Below are positions 53,139 to 61,533 of a stretch of 64,000 nt of DNA, one piece after another (positions within the stretch are counted from its first letter, which is position 1; each line of letters starts with the position of its first letter). A program made the translations under genes and the position numbers. Below the pieces are notes generated by a model. That model was not told the origin of the DNA, did no database searches, and saw only the letters and a list, made by a program, of their open reading frames with translations. The stretch spans positions 1 to 64,000 of the forward strand of contig NZ_JAJFAT010000010.1 of NCBI RefSeq assembly GCF_020711195.1. Reading direction: 5' to 3'. The stretch is from Halanaerobium polyolivorans. GTDB lineage: Bacteria > Bacillota > Halanaerobiia > Halanaerobiales > Halanaerobiaceae.

Positions 53139-56100
53139 TTATTCACCTGAAAGCATAGCAATAAATTCTTCAGCAATTTCAGGATCAAATTGGCTTCCGG
53201 CACAGCGTTTTATTTCAGCGAGGGCTTCAATTCTATTGATTGCCTCAGTATAGGGCCGCTCATTTGTCATTACATCATAGGCATCTATAATTGATATTAT
53301 CCTGGCTAAATAAGGGATCTCTTCTCCTTTTAGGCCCCTGGGATAACCACTCCCATCCCAGCGCTCATGATGTGATAAAATATCTTCAGCTATCACAGAA
53401 AACTCGCTGGATGCATTGGCAATTTTAAAACCAACTCTGGGATGATTTTTCATTATCTCCCATTCTTTTTTATCAAGTTTGCCAGGCTTGCTTAAAATCT
53501 CTTCAGAAATTGTTGTTTTACCAATATCATGTAGTTTTGCCAGCAGAGAAAGTTTGTCTAATTCTGAGTGATCAAGACCAAGCCTTCGTCCGAGCTTCCG
53601 TGCATTTCTACTCATCCGAACTGCATGTTCTTTGGTTTCATCACTTTTAGCTGCCAGAGCATTAATTATGCTTTCAACAATCTTACTTTTTTCACTTCTT
53701 TTTTCTAACAATTTATTTTGATACATCAGATCATCAGCTTCTTTTAAAACAGCTTCGATCGACTGATCAAGTTCAAACTTTGTTGCCTTACCCAACCCCA
53801 TTGAAACAGGGGTTTTTTCAATATAACTATGATCCATCTTATCCCTGATTTTATTCATTATTTTTTGTGCTTCTGTTTTATCAGTTTGAGGAAGCACAGC
53901 TAAAAATTCATCCCCACCCCAGCGGGCGATTAATGTCTTTTCAGGAGTTGCACTTTCTAAAATCCGAGCTGCTTTGATCAAAAATTGATCTCCCAGATCA
54001 TCACCATAACTATCGTTGATAAGTTTTAAACCATTAATATCTGCTTTAATAATACTCAAGGGTAAATTATTCTTTTGATTCAGTTTATTAATTGTATTTT
54101 TTTCTTCAAAGCATTTTCTATTATTAAGCCCTGTTAAGACATCAGTATAAAGGAGTTTGTCAATTTTTGCTTTGTGTTTATTATGTTCAGCAGTATAATC
54201 GAGCCAGGAACCAATAACTTTAATTACTCCACCTTCCCTGCTGATTACCTTTTGCTGATCATATAGCCAGTGATAATTGCCCTCTTTATCTTTAAATCGA
54301 TATTCATCAACCGAGGCATCTTTGATAGTAACTTTGGCTATTTTCTCTTTCAATATCTCCCGATCTTCTGGGTGAACACAGCTTAAATGAAATTCTTCTC
54401 TGCCAATAAAATCTTCAGCTTTAAAGCCCAAAATGTTCTCTACATTTTCATTTAAATAAGTTATTTCATGTTTTCCATCAACTACTTGATAGGAATAAAT
54501 AACAGCAGTAGTTTGAGAGATTAACTGTTCAAGTTTTCGCTGACTTTCTTTTAGTGCCTGTTCAGTTTCTTTAAGATGAGTTATATCTCTTCCCACACCT
54601 TGTATTTCTGTGATTTCTCCCATTTCATTTAAAATCGCGTTATCTTCCCAGGAAATCCAGCGCCAGCCATCTACGGTCATTGCCCTTTGTTCCATATGTG
54701 CCCTATAAGGAGCTTTGTTAAGAGCTTTCATTGCTTTTAAAGTGCTTTCTAGATCATCCTCATGCACTAAGGGAGTAAATTTACTCCCGATAAGTTCTTC
54801 TCTTGTTTTGCCAAACAATTCACAGTAGGCATCATTTACATAAATAAAGCGGTTTTCACTATCAACCCTGACTATCAAATCATTTTGAGATTCGATTAAA
54901 CCCTGATACAATTTTTTGCTTTTTTTAAGTTCTTCTTCAACTTTTTTGCGTTCAGAGATATCAATAGCTACTCCTAAAGTTAAGAGCTTTTCATCCTGAT
55001 AATCACTTAAAGGATAAACGGTAAACATTGCTGTAAACTTCTCACCATTTTTACGGATTAAAGTTACCTCATCACTCCAGCTTTTATTGTCTTCGATAAG
55101 GGTGTGCATATTTGGAAACTGACGGATTTCAGACTTGCAGTGCAGCTTAGAAACAGGAGTATCAATTACTTCTTCTCTACTGTAGCCAAAAATATTTTCT
55201 GCCCCGGGACTAAACTCTCTAATAAATGATTCTTTTTTATCATCAGTTGCCTCAGTAATTATAAAGGAAATATTTTGACTGGCTTTAAAAATCGCTTCCA
55301 GTTTTTTCTCTTTTTCTATCGACTCTGTAATATCAAGTGAAGTTCCAACAATTTTTTCTATTTTACCATCAACAATTATCGGGCTTAAATTGGTATGCCA
55401 GTATTTCAATCCACCCGGTAGATCTATCTTTTCTTGATATTCTATACTTTCTTTTTTAACCAGACAGCTTCTATATTTATTTTCGATTTCACTACCTATT
55501 TCTTTACCAAAAGCTTCAACAGGGGTTTTACCTTTAATGCTTTCTGATTTGATCCCTGTTAAATTCTCTTCTATAGAATTCAAACTTTGATAAGTTATTT
55601 TTTGGTCATTATCTACATTTAAAAGGAAAATGCTGGTTTGAACATTATTAAATATACTTTCATATTCCTGATTTAAAACTTCCAATTCTTTTTCTGCTTT
55701 TTTGCGCTCGGTGATATTTTCATGAGCAACAACTGCAGAAAAAGGGCCCTCACCTTTATAAGGTGTCACCCTAAGCTTAAACCATCTTTCATTTTCAGGA
55801 GAATGGCAGGGATATTCAAAACTAAACAAATCACTTTCCTGAGCCATTACTTTTTTAATACCAGCTAAAATATCTGCTGCATTTTCAGCCTCATCAGCAT
55901 TTTTTAAAAGCTCAAGATAATTTATCCCCAGCCCACTCTCTGCAGGTGTCAAAGCATTTTCCCGGGCAAAATCTTCCCAGGCCTTATTGGTATAGCAAAT
56001 TACTCCATTTTCATCAAGTACAGCAATATGGGCTGAAAGTGAGTCAAGTGAGTATTGATTTAACTGACAATGCTTTTTTATTTGATGATTATTTAAAAAT

Positions 56101-56462
56101 TCTTTTAGATTATGCTTAAAAATTTTCTGCTCGAGCTCATTTTCAGGCAGGCTGAGTATGAGATCTGCAGCTTTAAACTCTGGTTTAGAGTCAAAACTCC
56201 GAGTATTATTATTAAGAAAAATAATTGGCAGTTGATACTTAGATTTAATTTTTTCTGCAAATTGATAAGAAAAAACTCCAGCTTCATAAAAACTGCCTAA
56301 AATGATTAAATCTATTTGGCCAGCCTTAGAGGAAATATATTCAGCTGCTTTTTCGCCTGAAGAAAAAGTGACTACAGCTCTATCCCCCAGCTCTCTAATT
56401 AAAGGCTCTAATTTCTGCTCCATCTTTTTTTCTGCAGTTATTATTATAATTTTATCTTTCAT
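53139..56462 (-). CDS. Pseudo-receiver, five PAS, GGDEF and HD-GYP protein (c-di-GMP metabolism)
   Basis: A 1107-residue soluble signalling protein. Order: receiver-like domain (1-115), about five PAS domains (130-770), GGDEF (773-920) with an intact GGDEF signature at 849-853, and HD-GYP (923-1107) with His978-Asp979, HH at 1031-1032 and GYP at 1039-1041. Synthesis and breakdown of cyclic di-GMP in one protein are possible. No RxxD inhibitory site precedes GGDEF. The receiver lacks its phospho-acceptor (Gly56 in IDLIILGS) and the acidic pair at its start, so it is not phosphorylated. AAGGAAG precedes the ATG; the gene is monocistronic. Confidence 0.93.
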   Translation of the reverse strand: MKDKIIIITAEKKMEQKLEPLIRELGDRAVVTFSSGEKAAEYISSKAGQIDLIILGSFYEAGVFSYQFAEKIKSKYQLPIIFLNNNTRSFDSKPEFKAADLILSLPENELEQKIFKHNLKEFLNNHQIKKHCQLNQYSLDSLSAHIAVLDENGVICYTNKAWEDFARENALTPAESGLGINYLELLKNADEAENAADILAGIKKVMAQESDLFSFEYPCHSPENERWFKLRVTPYKGEGPFSAVVAHENITERKKAEKELEVLNQEYESIFNNVQTSIFLLNVDNDQKITYQSLNSIEENLTGIKSESIKGKTPVEAFGKEIGSEIENKYRSCLVKKESIEYQEKIDLPGGLKYWHTNLSPIIVDGKIEKIVGTSLDITESIEKEKKLEAIFKASQNISFIITEATDDKKESFIREFSPGAENIFGYSREEVIDTPVSKLHCKSEIRQFPNMHTLIEDNKSWSDEVTLIRKNGEKFTAMFTVYPLSDYQDEKLLTLGVAIDISERKKVEEELKKSKKLYQGLIESQNDLIVRVDSENRFIYVNDAYCELFGKTREELIGSKFTPLVHEDDLESTLKAMKALNKAPYRAHMEQRAMTVDGWRWISWEDNAILNEMGEITEIQGVGRDITHLKETEQALKESQRKLEQLISQTTAVIYSYQVVDGKHEITYLNENVENILGFKAEDFIGREEFHLSCVHPEDREILKEKIAKVTIKDASVDEYRFKDKEGNYHWLYDQQKVISREGGVIKVIGSWLDYTAEHNKHKAKIDKLLYTDVLTGLNNRKCFEEKNTINKLNQKNNLPLSIIKADINGLKLINDSYGDDLGDQFLIKAARILESATPEKTLIARWGGDEFLAVLPQTDKTEAQKIMNKIRDKMDHSYIEKTPVSMGLGKATKFELDQSIEAVLKEADDLMYQNKLLEKRSEKSKIVESIINALAAKSDETKEHAVRMSRNARKLGRRLGLDHSELDKLSLLAKLHDIGKTTISEEILSKPGKLDKKEWEIMKNHPRVGFKIANASSEFSVIAEDILSHHERWDGSGYPRGLKGEEIPYLARIISIIDAYDVMTNERPYTEAINRIEALAEIKRCAGSQFDPEIAEEFIAMLSGE

Positions 56463-56534
56463 TAAATTAAACTTCCTTTTCTAAATAAGATTTTCTAGCT
56501 AAATCAGCTCTTTTTCTATTCTTTAGCATCTTTA

Positions 56535-56563
56535 ATAATATCAGTTATCGATAAAAAAGTAAA
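56535..56563 (-). promoter_or_regulatory. Likely promoter of the PAS/GGDEF/HD-GYP gene
   Basis: Minus strand -35 TTTACT (56558-56563 complement), 17-base spacer, -10 TATTAT (56535-56540 complement). A perfect 10-base inverted repeat, AATCAGCTCT (56502-56511) and AGAGCTGATT (56571-56580), brackets this promoter and may be a regulatory site. No c-di-GMP riboswitch was seen in the leader. Confidence 0.6.
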
Positions 56564-56582
56564 ATTAAATAGAGCTGATTAA

Positions 56583-56656
56583 ACAAAAATATTCCTTCAC
56601 TTGAGCCATTATTAGTCCAGCTATAATTTAGAAAATATTAACTCAAAATGAAGGGA
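56583..56656 (-). terminator. Probable terminator after the pirin gene
   Basis: On the minus strand ATCCCTTCATTTTGAG and CTCAAGTGAAGGAAT pair with one or two mismatches across a 36-base loop, followed by ATTTTTGTTT. The long loop lowers confidence. Confidence 0.5.
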
Positions 56657-56737
56657 TTATAATATTATATTTCACGCTAAAAGCAGAATTTCCTGCTAAT
56701 ATATTTATGAAATTATATTTTTTTATTTTTTTAAAAA

Positions 56738-57466
56738 TTATTCTACAAAAGAACCTCTCAACTTTATTTCTTGCTGATGAGCTTTTCCTTTTAAGAAAAT
56801 TAACCTGCTGCCCTCTTTAAAGTCAAGAGAAATCTCTTCTCCTGCTTCTATCAACAAACCTTCTTTAGCAGCAAGCTTATACTGACCTTCTATTTGTCCT
56901 TCAATCAAATAAATTATCCCTACCTGATCTGTCTTTAGTTGTTCCTGGAATTTAGTATCATTTTTCACCTTAATATCAAGGTATTCTATTTCTGTCTGCA
57001 GTTCTAATTTTGAATTTGGACCTGCTATTTTCCTGATCAAAAGATCAGAACTTTTTTCTTCTTCAATCTCTTCAGCCTTGACAGTTTGATAACTGGGATC
57101 AGAATTTTTTAGCTTTTGGGGGAGATTTATCCAAAGCTGTATTCCCCGGCTTAAACCTTCAGGACCCGGCTTTTCTGAATGAGTAATACTTTTACCAGCA
57201 TTAAATGCCTGAATCCCTCCAGGTCCAACCTCAGCTTTATTACCCAAATTATCTTCATGGATGAAATGTCCTTCCAGCATATAAGTTATTGCTTCAAATC
57301 CTCGATGTTCATGAGGAGCAAATTCATTGGGCGGCTCCACAAAAAATTCATCAAGTAAAACAAATGGATCGTGAAAATCATTCCGGCTTCTATTTGGAAA
57401 GAGTCTATTTACTTCAGCACCTGCACCTTCAGCTTTTTTAACTGCTGAAATTTTATCTGCTTTCAT
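56738..57466 (-). CDS. Pirin-family protein
   Basis: A 242-residue bicupin. The N-terminal cupin has the metal motif HEHRGFEAITYMLEGHFIHED (about 58-78) and GPGGIQAFNAGKSITHSEKPG, with the His/Glu ligands of pirins; bacterial relatives include quercetin 2,3-dioxygenase YhhW. The C-terminal cupin (about 145-240) is degenerate, as usual. The physiological substrate is unknown. It is transcribed alone. Confidence 0.93.
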   Translation of the reverse strand: MKADKISAVKKAEGAGAEVNRLFPNRSRNDFHDPFVLLDEFFVEPPNEFAPHEHRGFEAITYMLEGHFIHEDNLGNKAEVGPGGIQAFNAGKSITHSEKPGPEGLSRGIQLWINLPQKLKNSDPSYQTVKAEEIEEEKSSDLLIRKIAGPNSKLELQTEIEYLDIKVKNDTKFQEQLKTDQVGIIYLIEGQIEGQYKLAAKEGLLIEAGEEISLDFKEGSRLIFLKGKAHQQEIKLRGSFVE

Positions 57467-57616
57467 CTTCTTACCTCCTTTTTGATCTCTTAGCTTAAAA
57501 ATAATATATTTTATCTAAAAATAAAATAAATTACTTTACAAAAATAGTTTTAAATTCATAATCTCTTCATATTTAGTTGTTAAGCTTAATATAGAATAGC
57601 AGAGGAGGAATAAAAA

Positions 57617-57892
57617 ATGAGAAAGATGACAGTTGTGATGCTTATTGTCTTGGCTCTTATCTTTAGTTCTACTACCTTATTATTTGCTGCCAATCAGGGT
57701 AGAAATATGCAGGAGAGAATGAACATCCAGACCGAAACAGCTCAATACAGAGCAAATGAAGACTGTACAGAAGAAGAACTACAGCTCAGAGAACAGAGAC
57801 AGGAAGGTAGAATGCTTAAACAAGAAGCTGGAGAAAACGGACGTTTTAATCAACGGGTTGAACAAACACAAAGACAGAGATTTGCTAGATAA
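57617..57892 (+). CDS. Small secreted Gln/Glu/Arg-rich protein (91 aa)
   Basis: I do not recognise a family. The signal peptide (MRKMTVVMLIVLALIFSSTT, then LLFAANQG) is likely cleaved after LLFA near residue 24. The mature 67 residues are almost all polar (Gln, Glu, Arg, Asn, Met) and probably disordered or helical, without aromatic core; one cysteine (about 54). AGAGGAGG precedes the ATG and a terminator follows, so it is a genuine small gene. The role could be in envelope stress or metal binding like CpxP-type peptides, but nothing in the sequence proves it. Confidence 0.65.
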   Translation: MRKMTVVMLIVLALIFSSTTLLFAANQGRNMQERMNIQTETAQYRANEDCTEEELQLREQRQEGRMLKQEAGENGRFNQRVEQTQRQRFAR

Positions 57893-57936
57893 TATTTTGG
57901 CTTAAGATTAGCTTCCCTTAGTTTTAAGTCTTTAAA

Positions 57937-57989
57937 ACTCCCAAACAGAGGAACTTAGAACAATTTCTTCTGCAAGGGAGTCCTTTTTT
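57937..57989 (+). terminator. Terminator after the small secreted gene
   Basis: ACTCCC (57937-57942) pairs with GGGAGT (57976-57981), with inner AGAGGAA/TTCTTCT pairing, followed by TTTTTT. It directly abuts the convergent CDGSH gene. Confidence 0.75.
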
Positions 57990-58662
57990 ATTCTTTAAAT
58001 TTATATTTTAAATGACAACCATCACAAAACGGTTTATTTCTGGACTTACCACAGCGGCAGAGGGTAAGTCTATTTCTTTTCTGATAATGGCTTCCATCAG
58101 CAGATTCAATTAAAATCTTACCTTTTACATAAATACCTGCTCCAAAACCATATTCTCCATCCTGTAAGATCTCTATTTGGGGTTGATAATCTTTTTCTAC
58201 AAATTCCCCCTCTTTATCAACAACAGTTAATCTGCCTGCTGGACACTCATCAGCAGATTTTATTGCCTCTTTTTTCTTTTCTTGATCAGAAGATTCTTTT
58301 ACCATTTCCCAGGTGCTGCCCTTTTCTGTATGACAGAATCTGGCTAGTGCACATCTATGATCATCTAAAAGATCTATTTCTTCACCTTCAATATGTTCTG
58401 CCCGCTCCCTATATGATTCTTTTTCTGCTATTTCTGTACCATCAAAATCAACTTCTTGATGAGAGCCATCACAAAAAGGAGGGTTCTTTGATTGACCACA
58501 GCGGCAGAGTGAATAACTTTCAGATTGGGGTAATTCACGTCCAGGATGATATTCATAATGATTGCCTACTTCAACAATTATTTTCTCTTTCAGTGGGACA
58601 TTACCACTGACAAGATAGGGGCCATCTTTTATAATTTTAATTTTAGCTTCATTGTTAGCCAT
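57988..58662 (-). CDS. Protein with two CDGSH iron-sulfur domains
   Basis: A 224-residue protein. The first CDGSH motif, LCRCGQSKNPPFCDGSH, is canonical; the second, LCRCGKSRNKPFCDGCH, has Cys instead of Ser/Ala/Thr before the histidine. Both keep the three Cys and one His that hold a 2Fe-2S cluster. Between them lies a domain with RFCHTEKGS and DECPAGRLTV, resembling the mono-cluster Fer4_19 module found with CDGSH repeats. No membrane helix. A role in cytoplasmic redox or cluster transfer is inferred from the family. Confidence 0.88.
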   Translation of the reverse strand: MANNEAKIKIIKDGPYLVSGNVPLKEKIIVEVGNHYEYHPGRELPQSESYSLCRCGQSKNPPFCDGSHQEVDFDGTEIAEKESYRERAEHIEGEEIDLLDDHRCALARFCHTEKGSTWEMVKESSDQEKKKEAIKSADECPAGRLTVVDKEGEFVEKDYQPQIEILQDGEYGFGAGIYVKGKILIESADGSHYQKRNRLTLCRCGKSRNKPFCDGCHLKYKFKE

Positions 58663-58682
58663 TTTAACACCTCATTTTTTAA

Positions 58683-58874
58683 TTATTTGATTTCTATACT
58701 ATGCTGACAGGAAAATTCCTTTCCGCTTTTAAGCCTGATTATTCCTTCTTTATTTTTTAAATCACCTGTAGAGTCAACAGAATCAGCTATTCCATACCAT
58801 GGTTCTATACAGACAAAGGGAGCACCATGCAGCTCAAATTCAGCTAAAAGCTCTTCGTTCTCAATTTTATACAT
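58683..58874 (-). pseudogene. Aldose 1-epimerase (LacX-type) remnant with internal in-frame deletion
   Basis: A 63-residue frame. Its last 45 residues, beginning GAPFVCIEPWYGIADS and ending with KSGKEFSCQHSIEI, match the C-terminus of LacX-type aldose 1-epimerases, enzymes of about 290 residues. Its first 18, MYKIENEELLAEFELHGA, match the N-terminus of the same family. The roughly 230 residues between, with the catalytic histidine and most of the fold, are missing. So this is probably a gene with an internal in-frame deletion. Start codon and GGGGGAT site are intact, so a peptide may still be made. A function is unlikely. Confidence 0.7.
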
Positions 58875-59068
58875 AATATCCCCCTTTACTTGTTCTTATT
58901 ATTCACTCATTTTTTAGAAAGAAAAGTATTATTTTTAAGCTAAAACCACTGCTTGGCCTTAGTTTCTTGTGCATAATCAATATTTATTTTCTTTAGCTTA
59001 GTTAAATAGTTCTATTAAATTTTTCTTTTTCCTTTATTATATTTCTAAATTATGGCTAAGTCATAATC

Positions 59069-59099
59069 GAAAAAAGCCCTTCTCAAAAGAGAAGAGCTT
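59069..59099 (-). terminator. Terminator of the M20 hydrolase operon
   Basis: AAGCCCTTCTC (59074-59084) and GAGAAGAGCTT (59089-59099) form an 11-bp stem with one mismatch and a 4-base loop; on the minus strand it is followed by six T. It lies about 90 bases after the last M20 gene. Confidence 0.9.
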
Positions 59100-59137
59100 A
59101 ATAAAATATTTGCTTAGTTTCTTAAAATTAAATTATT

Positions 59138-59177
59138 GACCCTCCTCGGGGCAAGCCCACGAGCTTTGCGAGTAGAC
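59138..59177. repeat. GC-rich hairpin element, possible interspersed repeat
   Basis: A 40-base stretch of about 60% G+C in otherwise A/T-rich intergenic DNA. It holds CTCGGGGC-AA-GCCCACGAG, a strong hairpin, and a second CTCG/GCTCG pairing. It sits just after the M20 gene stop and before the terminator. Its base composition suggests a mobile or repeated palindromic unit, but I saw no second copy in this window. The rest of the gap (58875-59068) shows nothing recognisable. Confidence 0.4.
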
Positions 59178-59188
59178 TTTAGCTTCTA

Positions 59189-60352
59189 TCACTGATTTAA
59201 ATAATTAAAGGCAAAATTAAAGTAAAGAGAGGCACCAATTAAAAGGCTGTCCTCATCTATGTTAAATTCTGGATGGTGATGAGGGAAGTTTTTGCTATCA
59301 TCCTCAAATCCAGCCCCTACAAAAGCTAAACAACCAGGGATTTCATTTAGATAGTAAGCCATATCTTCACTACCGGTTGTTTTCTCCATTGAAATTATAC
59401 TATCTTCACCAACTATCTCTGCCGCAGCTTTTTGAGCATAGGCAGCGATTTCAGCATCATTGACTGTAGGTGGTGTCCCTTCTTTGATCTCAACTTCAGC
59501 CTCTGCCCTATATGCTGCAGCAATTTTATTGGCAAATCTTTCAATAGCTTCTGAAGCATTAGTTCTTGATTTCTCACTAAAACAGCGCAGGGTTCCTTCT
59601 AATTCGGCTCGAGAGGGAATAATGTTAAATCTACTCCCAGAATCGATTTTACCGATTGTAAAGACAACCGGATCTAAAGGACTGCTTTCTCTACTCATAA
59701 CAGCCTGTGATTCCATCACAAAGGCCGAAGCAGCTGCAATCGGATCTACAGTCTGCTGAGGAAGTGAACCATGGCCGCCAGCACCGATAAAATTAATCAT
59801 CACATAATCACCAGAAGCCATTCTTGGACCAGCCTCAACATTAATTTTGCCTGTTTTTAAACCACTCCAGAGATGAATACCTAAAATTGCCTCAACATCT
59901 TTAAGTACTCCCTCTTTAACCAGCTCTTTGGCTCCTGCTACCATCTCTTCAGCAGGCTGAAAGATAAGTTTTACTCTTCCCGATAATTGATCCTTTGTTT
60001 TAACAAGAGCTCTGGCTGCTGTTAATAACATTGCCGTATGTCCATCATGTCCACAGGCATGCATTAAACCTTTATTTTCTGATTTAAAGCTGAGTTCAGT
60101 TTCTTCATCTAATTCTAAGGCATCAATATCAGCCCTTAAAGCAACTGTCTTACCTTCTTTTGCACCTTCGATTACTGCCACAACTCCTGTGCCAGCACAA
60201 CTTTTATATTCAACCCCTATTTTATCTAACTCTTCTTTAATCCGTTCAGAAGTGCGGTATTCCTCCCAACTTTTTTCGGGATTTTTATGAAATTCTCTTC
60301 TAAGTTCTATTAAATATTCTTTTTCTGCTCTTAAAACTTCCTTAAAGTCCAT
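59189..60352 (-). CDS. M20-family amidohydrolase, copy A
   Basis: A 387-residue di-metal hydrolase of the M20D type (hippurate hydrolase, N-acetyl-L-amino acid or IAA-amino acid hydrolase group). Metal motifs: LRADIDALELDEE (about 75-87), HACGHDGHTAML with Cys/His ligands (about 98-109), FQPAEEMVAGAKELV (about 132-146) and the C-terminal FPHHHPEFN histidine. Substrates of the group are N-acylated amino acids or peptides. It is similar throughout to copy B just upstream. AAGGTGG precedes the ATG. It is last in a four-gene operon. Confidence 0.93.
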   Translation of the reverse strand: MDFKEVLRAEKEYLIELRREFHKNPEKSWEEYRTSERIKEELDKIGVEYKSCAGTGVVAVIEGAKEGKTVALRADIDALELDEETELSFKSENKGLMHACGHDGHTAMLLTAARALVKTKDQLSGRVKLIFQPAEEMVAGAKELVKEGVLKDVEAILGIHLWSGLKTGKINVEAGPRMASGDYVMINFIGAGGHGSLPQQTVDPIAAASAFVMESQAVMSRESSPLDPVVFTIGKIDSGSRFNIIPSRAELEGTLRCFSEKSRTNASEAIERFANKIAAAYRAEAEVEIKEGTPPTVNDAEIAAYAQKAAAEIVGEDSIISMEKTTGSEDMAYYLNEIPGCLAFVGAGFEDDSKNFPHHHPEFNIDEDSLLIGASLYFNFAFNYLNQ

Positions 60353-60366
60353 CTATACCACCTTTT

Positions 60367-61533
60367 TTAAGCCTTTAAAAAATCTAAGGCGAATTTTGCA
60401 TAAAGAGCTGCTGATACTTTTAATGCAGCTTCATCAATATTAAATTTCGGATGATGGTGGGGATGATATTCGACCTTATCCTCATTTTTAGAACCAACAA
60501 AGGCAAAAACTCCTGGCAGCTCTGCAGTATAAAATGAGAAATCTTCTCCACCGGTTGTTTTTTCTACATGGGCTAAACTTTCTTCACCAAAAAGATCGAC
60601 TACCGATTTTTGACCAATTTCTGTCATCTCTTCATCATTTATACAGGGAAGAGTCAGCTTATTATACTCCATCTCTATTGAAGCTCTATAACCCTGAGCT
60701 GTTTCCGAAGCTACCCTTTCTATCATTTGGGGAAATTTATCATTTAGCTCCTTACTAAAACAGCGGGTTGTCCCTTCTAAATAGGCCTTACCTGGCAGCA
60801 CATTAAATCTAGAACCTGATTTAAATATACCAACACTTAAAACAGAAGGATCAAGTGGACTTATTTCTCTACTGACAATAGACTGTAGATTCATAACCAC
60901 TGCTGCTCCTGCAGTTAAAGCATCAACACCCTGCTGGGGCATTGAGCCGTGTCCCCCTTTACCTTTGACATCGATTTTAAATAGATTTACCGCAGCCATC
61001 CTGGGACCAGCTTCAAGTGAAACTTTACCTGTTTGCAGCTCATTCCAGAGGTGGATTCCCATCACAGAATCAACATCAGCTAAAACACCAGCTTCAACCA
61101 TAGCTTTGGCACCTTCTGCCACTTCTTCTCCAGGTTGAAAGAGCAGCTTAACCTTACCGCTGAATTCTTCTTTAAGTTCATTAATTATCTTGGCAGCTGT
61201 CAGTAGAGAAGCAGTGTGCCCATCATGACCACAGCCGTGCATCAAGCCATCATTTTGAGATTTATATTCTAGATCATTTTCTTCTTCAAGTTCTAAAGCA
61301 TCCATATCAGCTCTAAGAGCGATTGTCTTATCACCTTTTTTTCCTTCTATGGTTGCTACAACACCAGTTCCAGCAACGATTTCTGTTGCTAAGCCTAGTT
61401 TTTCTAACTCTTCTGCCACTCTGGCTGAAGTTCTCTCTTCCTGCATACTAGCCTCTGGATGCATATGAAATTCTCGGCGCATTTCTACGGCATAAGCAAA
61501 ATGTTTTTCTGCCAATTCTTTAATTTTATCCAT
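60367..61533 (-). CDS. M20-family amidohydrolase, copy B
   Basis: A 388-residue paralog of copy A: LRADMDALELEEE, HGCGHDGHTASL, FQPGEEVAEGAKAMV and HPHHHPKFN. The HxCGHDGH metal motif is complete. The ATG at 61533 follows AGGTGG by five bases and overlaps the stop of the upstream hydrolase by eight bases, implying coupling. The two copies side by side suggest different acyl or amino-acid preferences in one catabolic route, which is inference. Confidence 0.93.
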   Translation of the reverse strand: MDKIKELAEKHFAYAVEMRREFHMHPEASMQEERTSARVAEELEKLGLATEIVAGTGVVATIEGKKGDKTIALRADMDALELEEENDLEYKSQNDGLMHGCGHDGHTASLLTAAKIINELKEEFSGKVKLLFQPGEEVAEGAKAMVEAGVLADVDSVMGIHLWNELQTGKVSLEAGPRMAAVNLFKIDVKGKGGHGSMPQQGVDALTAGAAVVMNLQSIVSREISPLDPSVLSVGIFKSGSRFNVLPGKAYLEGTTRCFSKELNDKFPQMIERVASETAQGYRASIEMEYNKLTLPCINDEEMTEIGQKSVVDLFGEESLAHVEKTTGGEDFSFYTAELPGVFAFVGSKNEDKVEYHPHHHPKFNIDEAALKVSAALYAKFALDFLKA

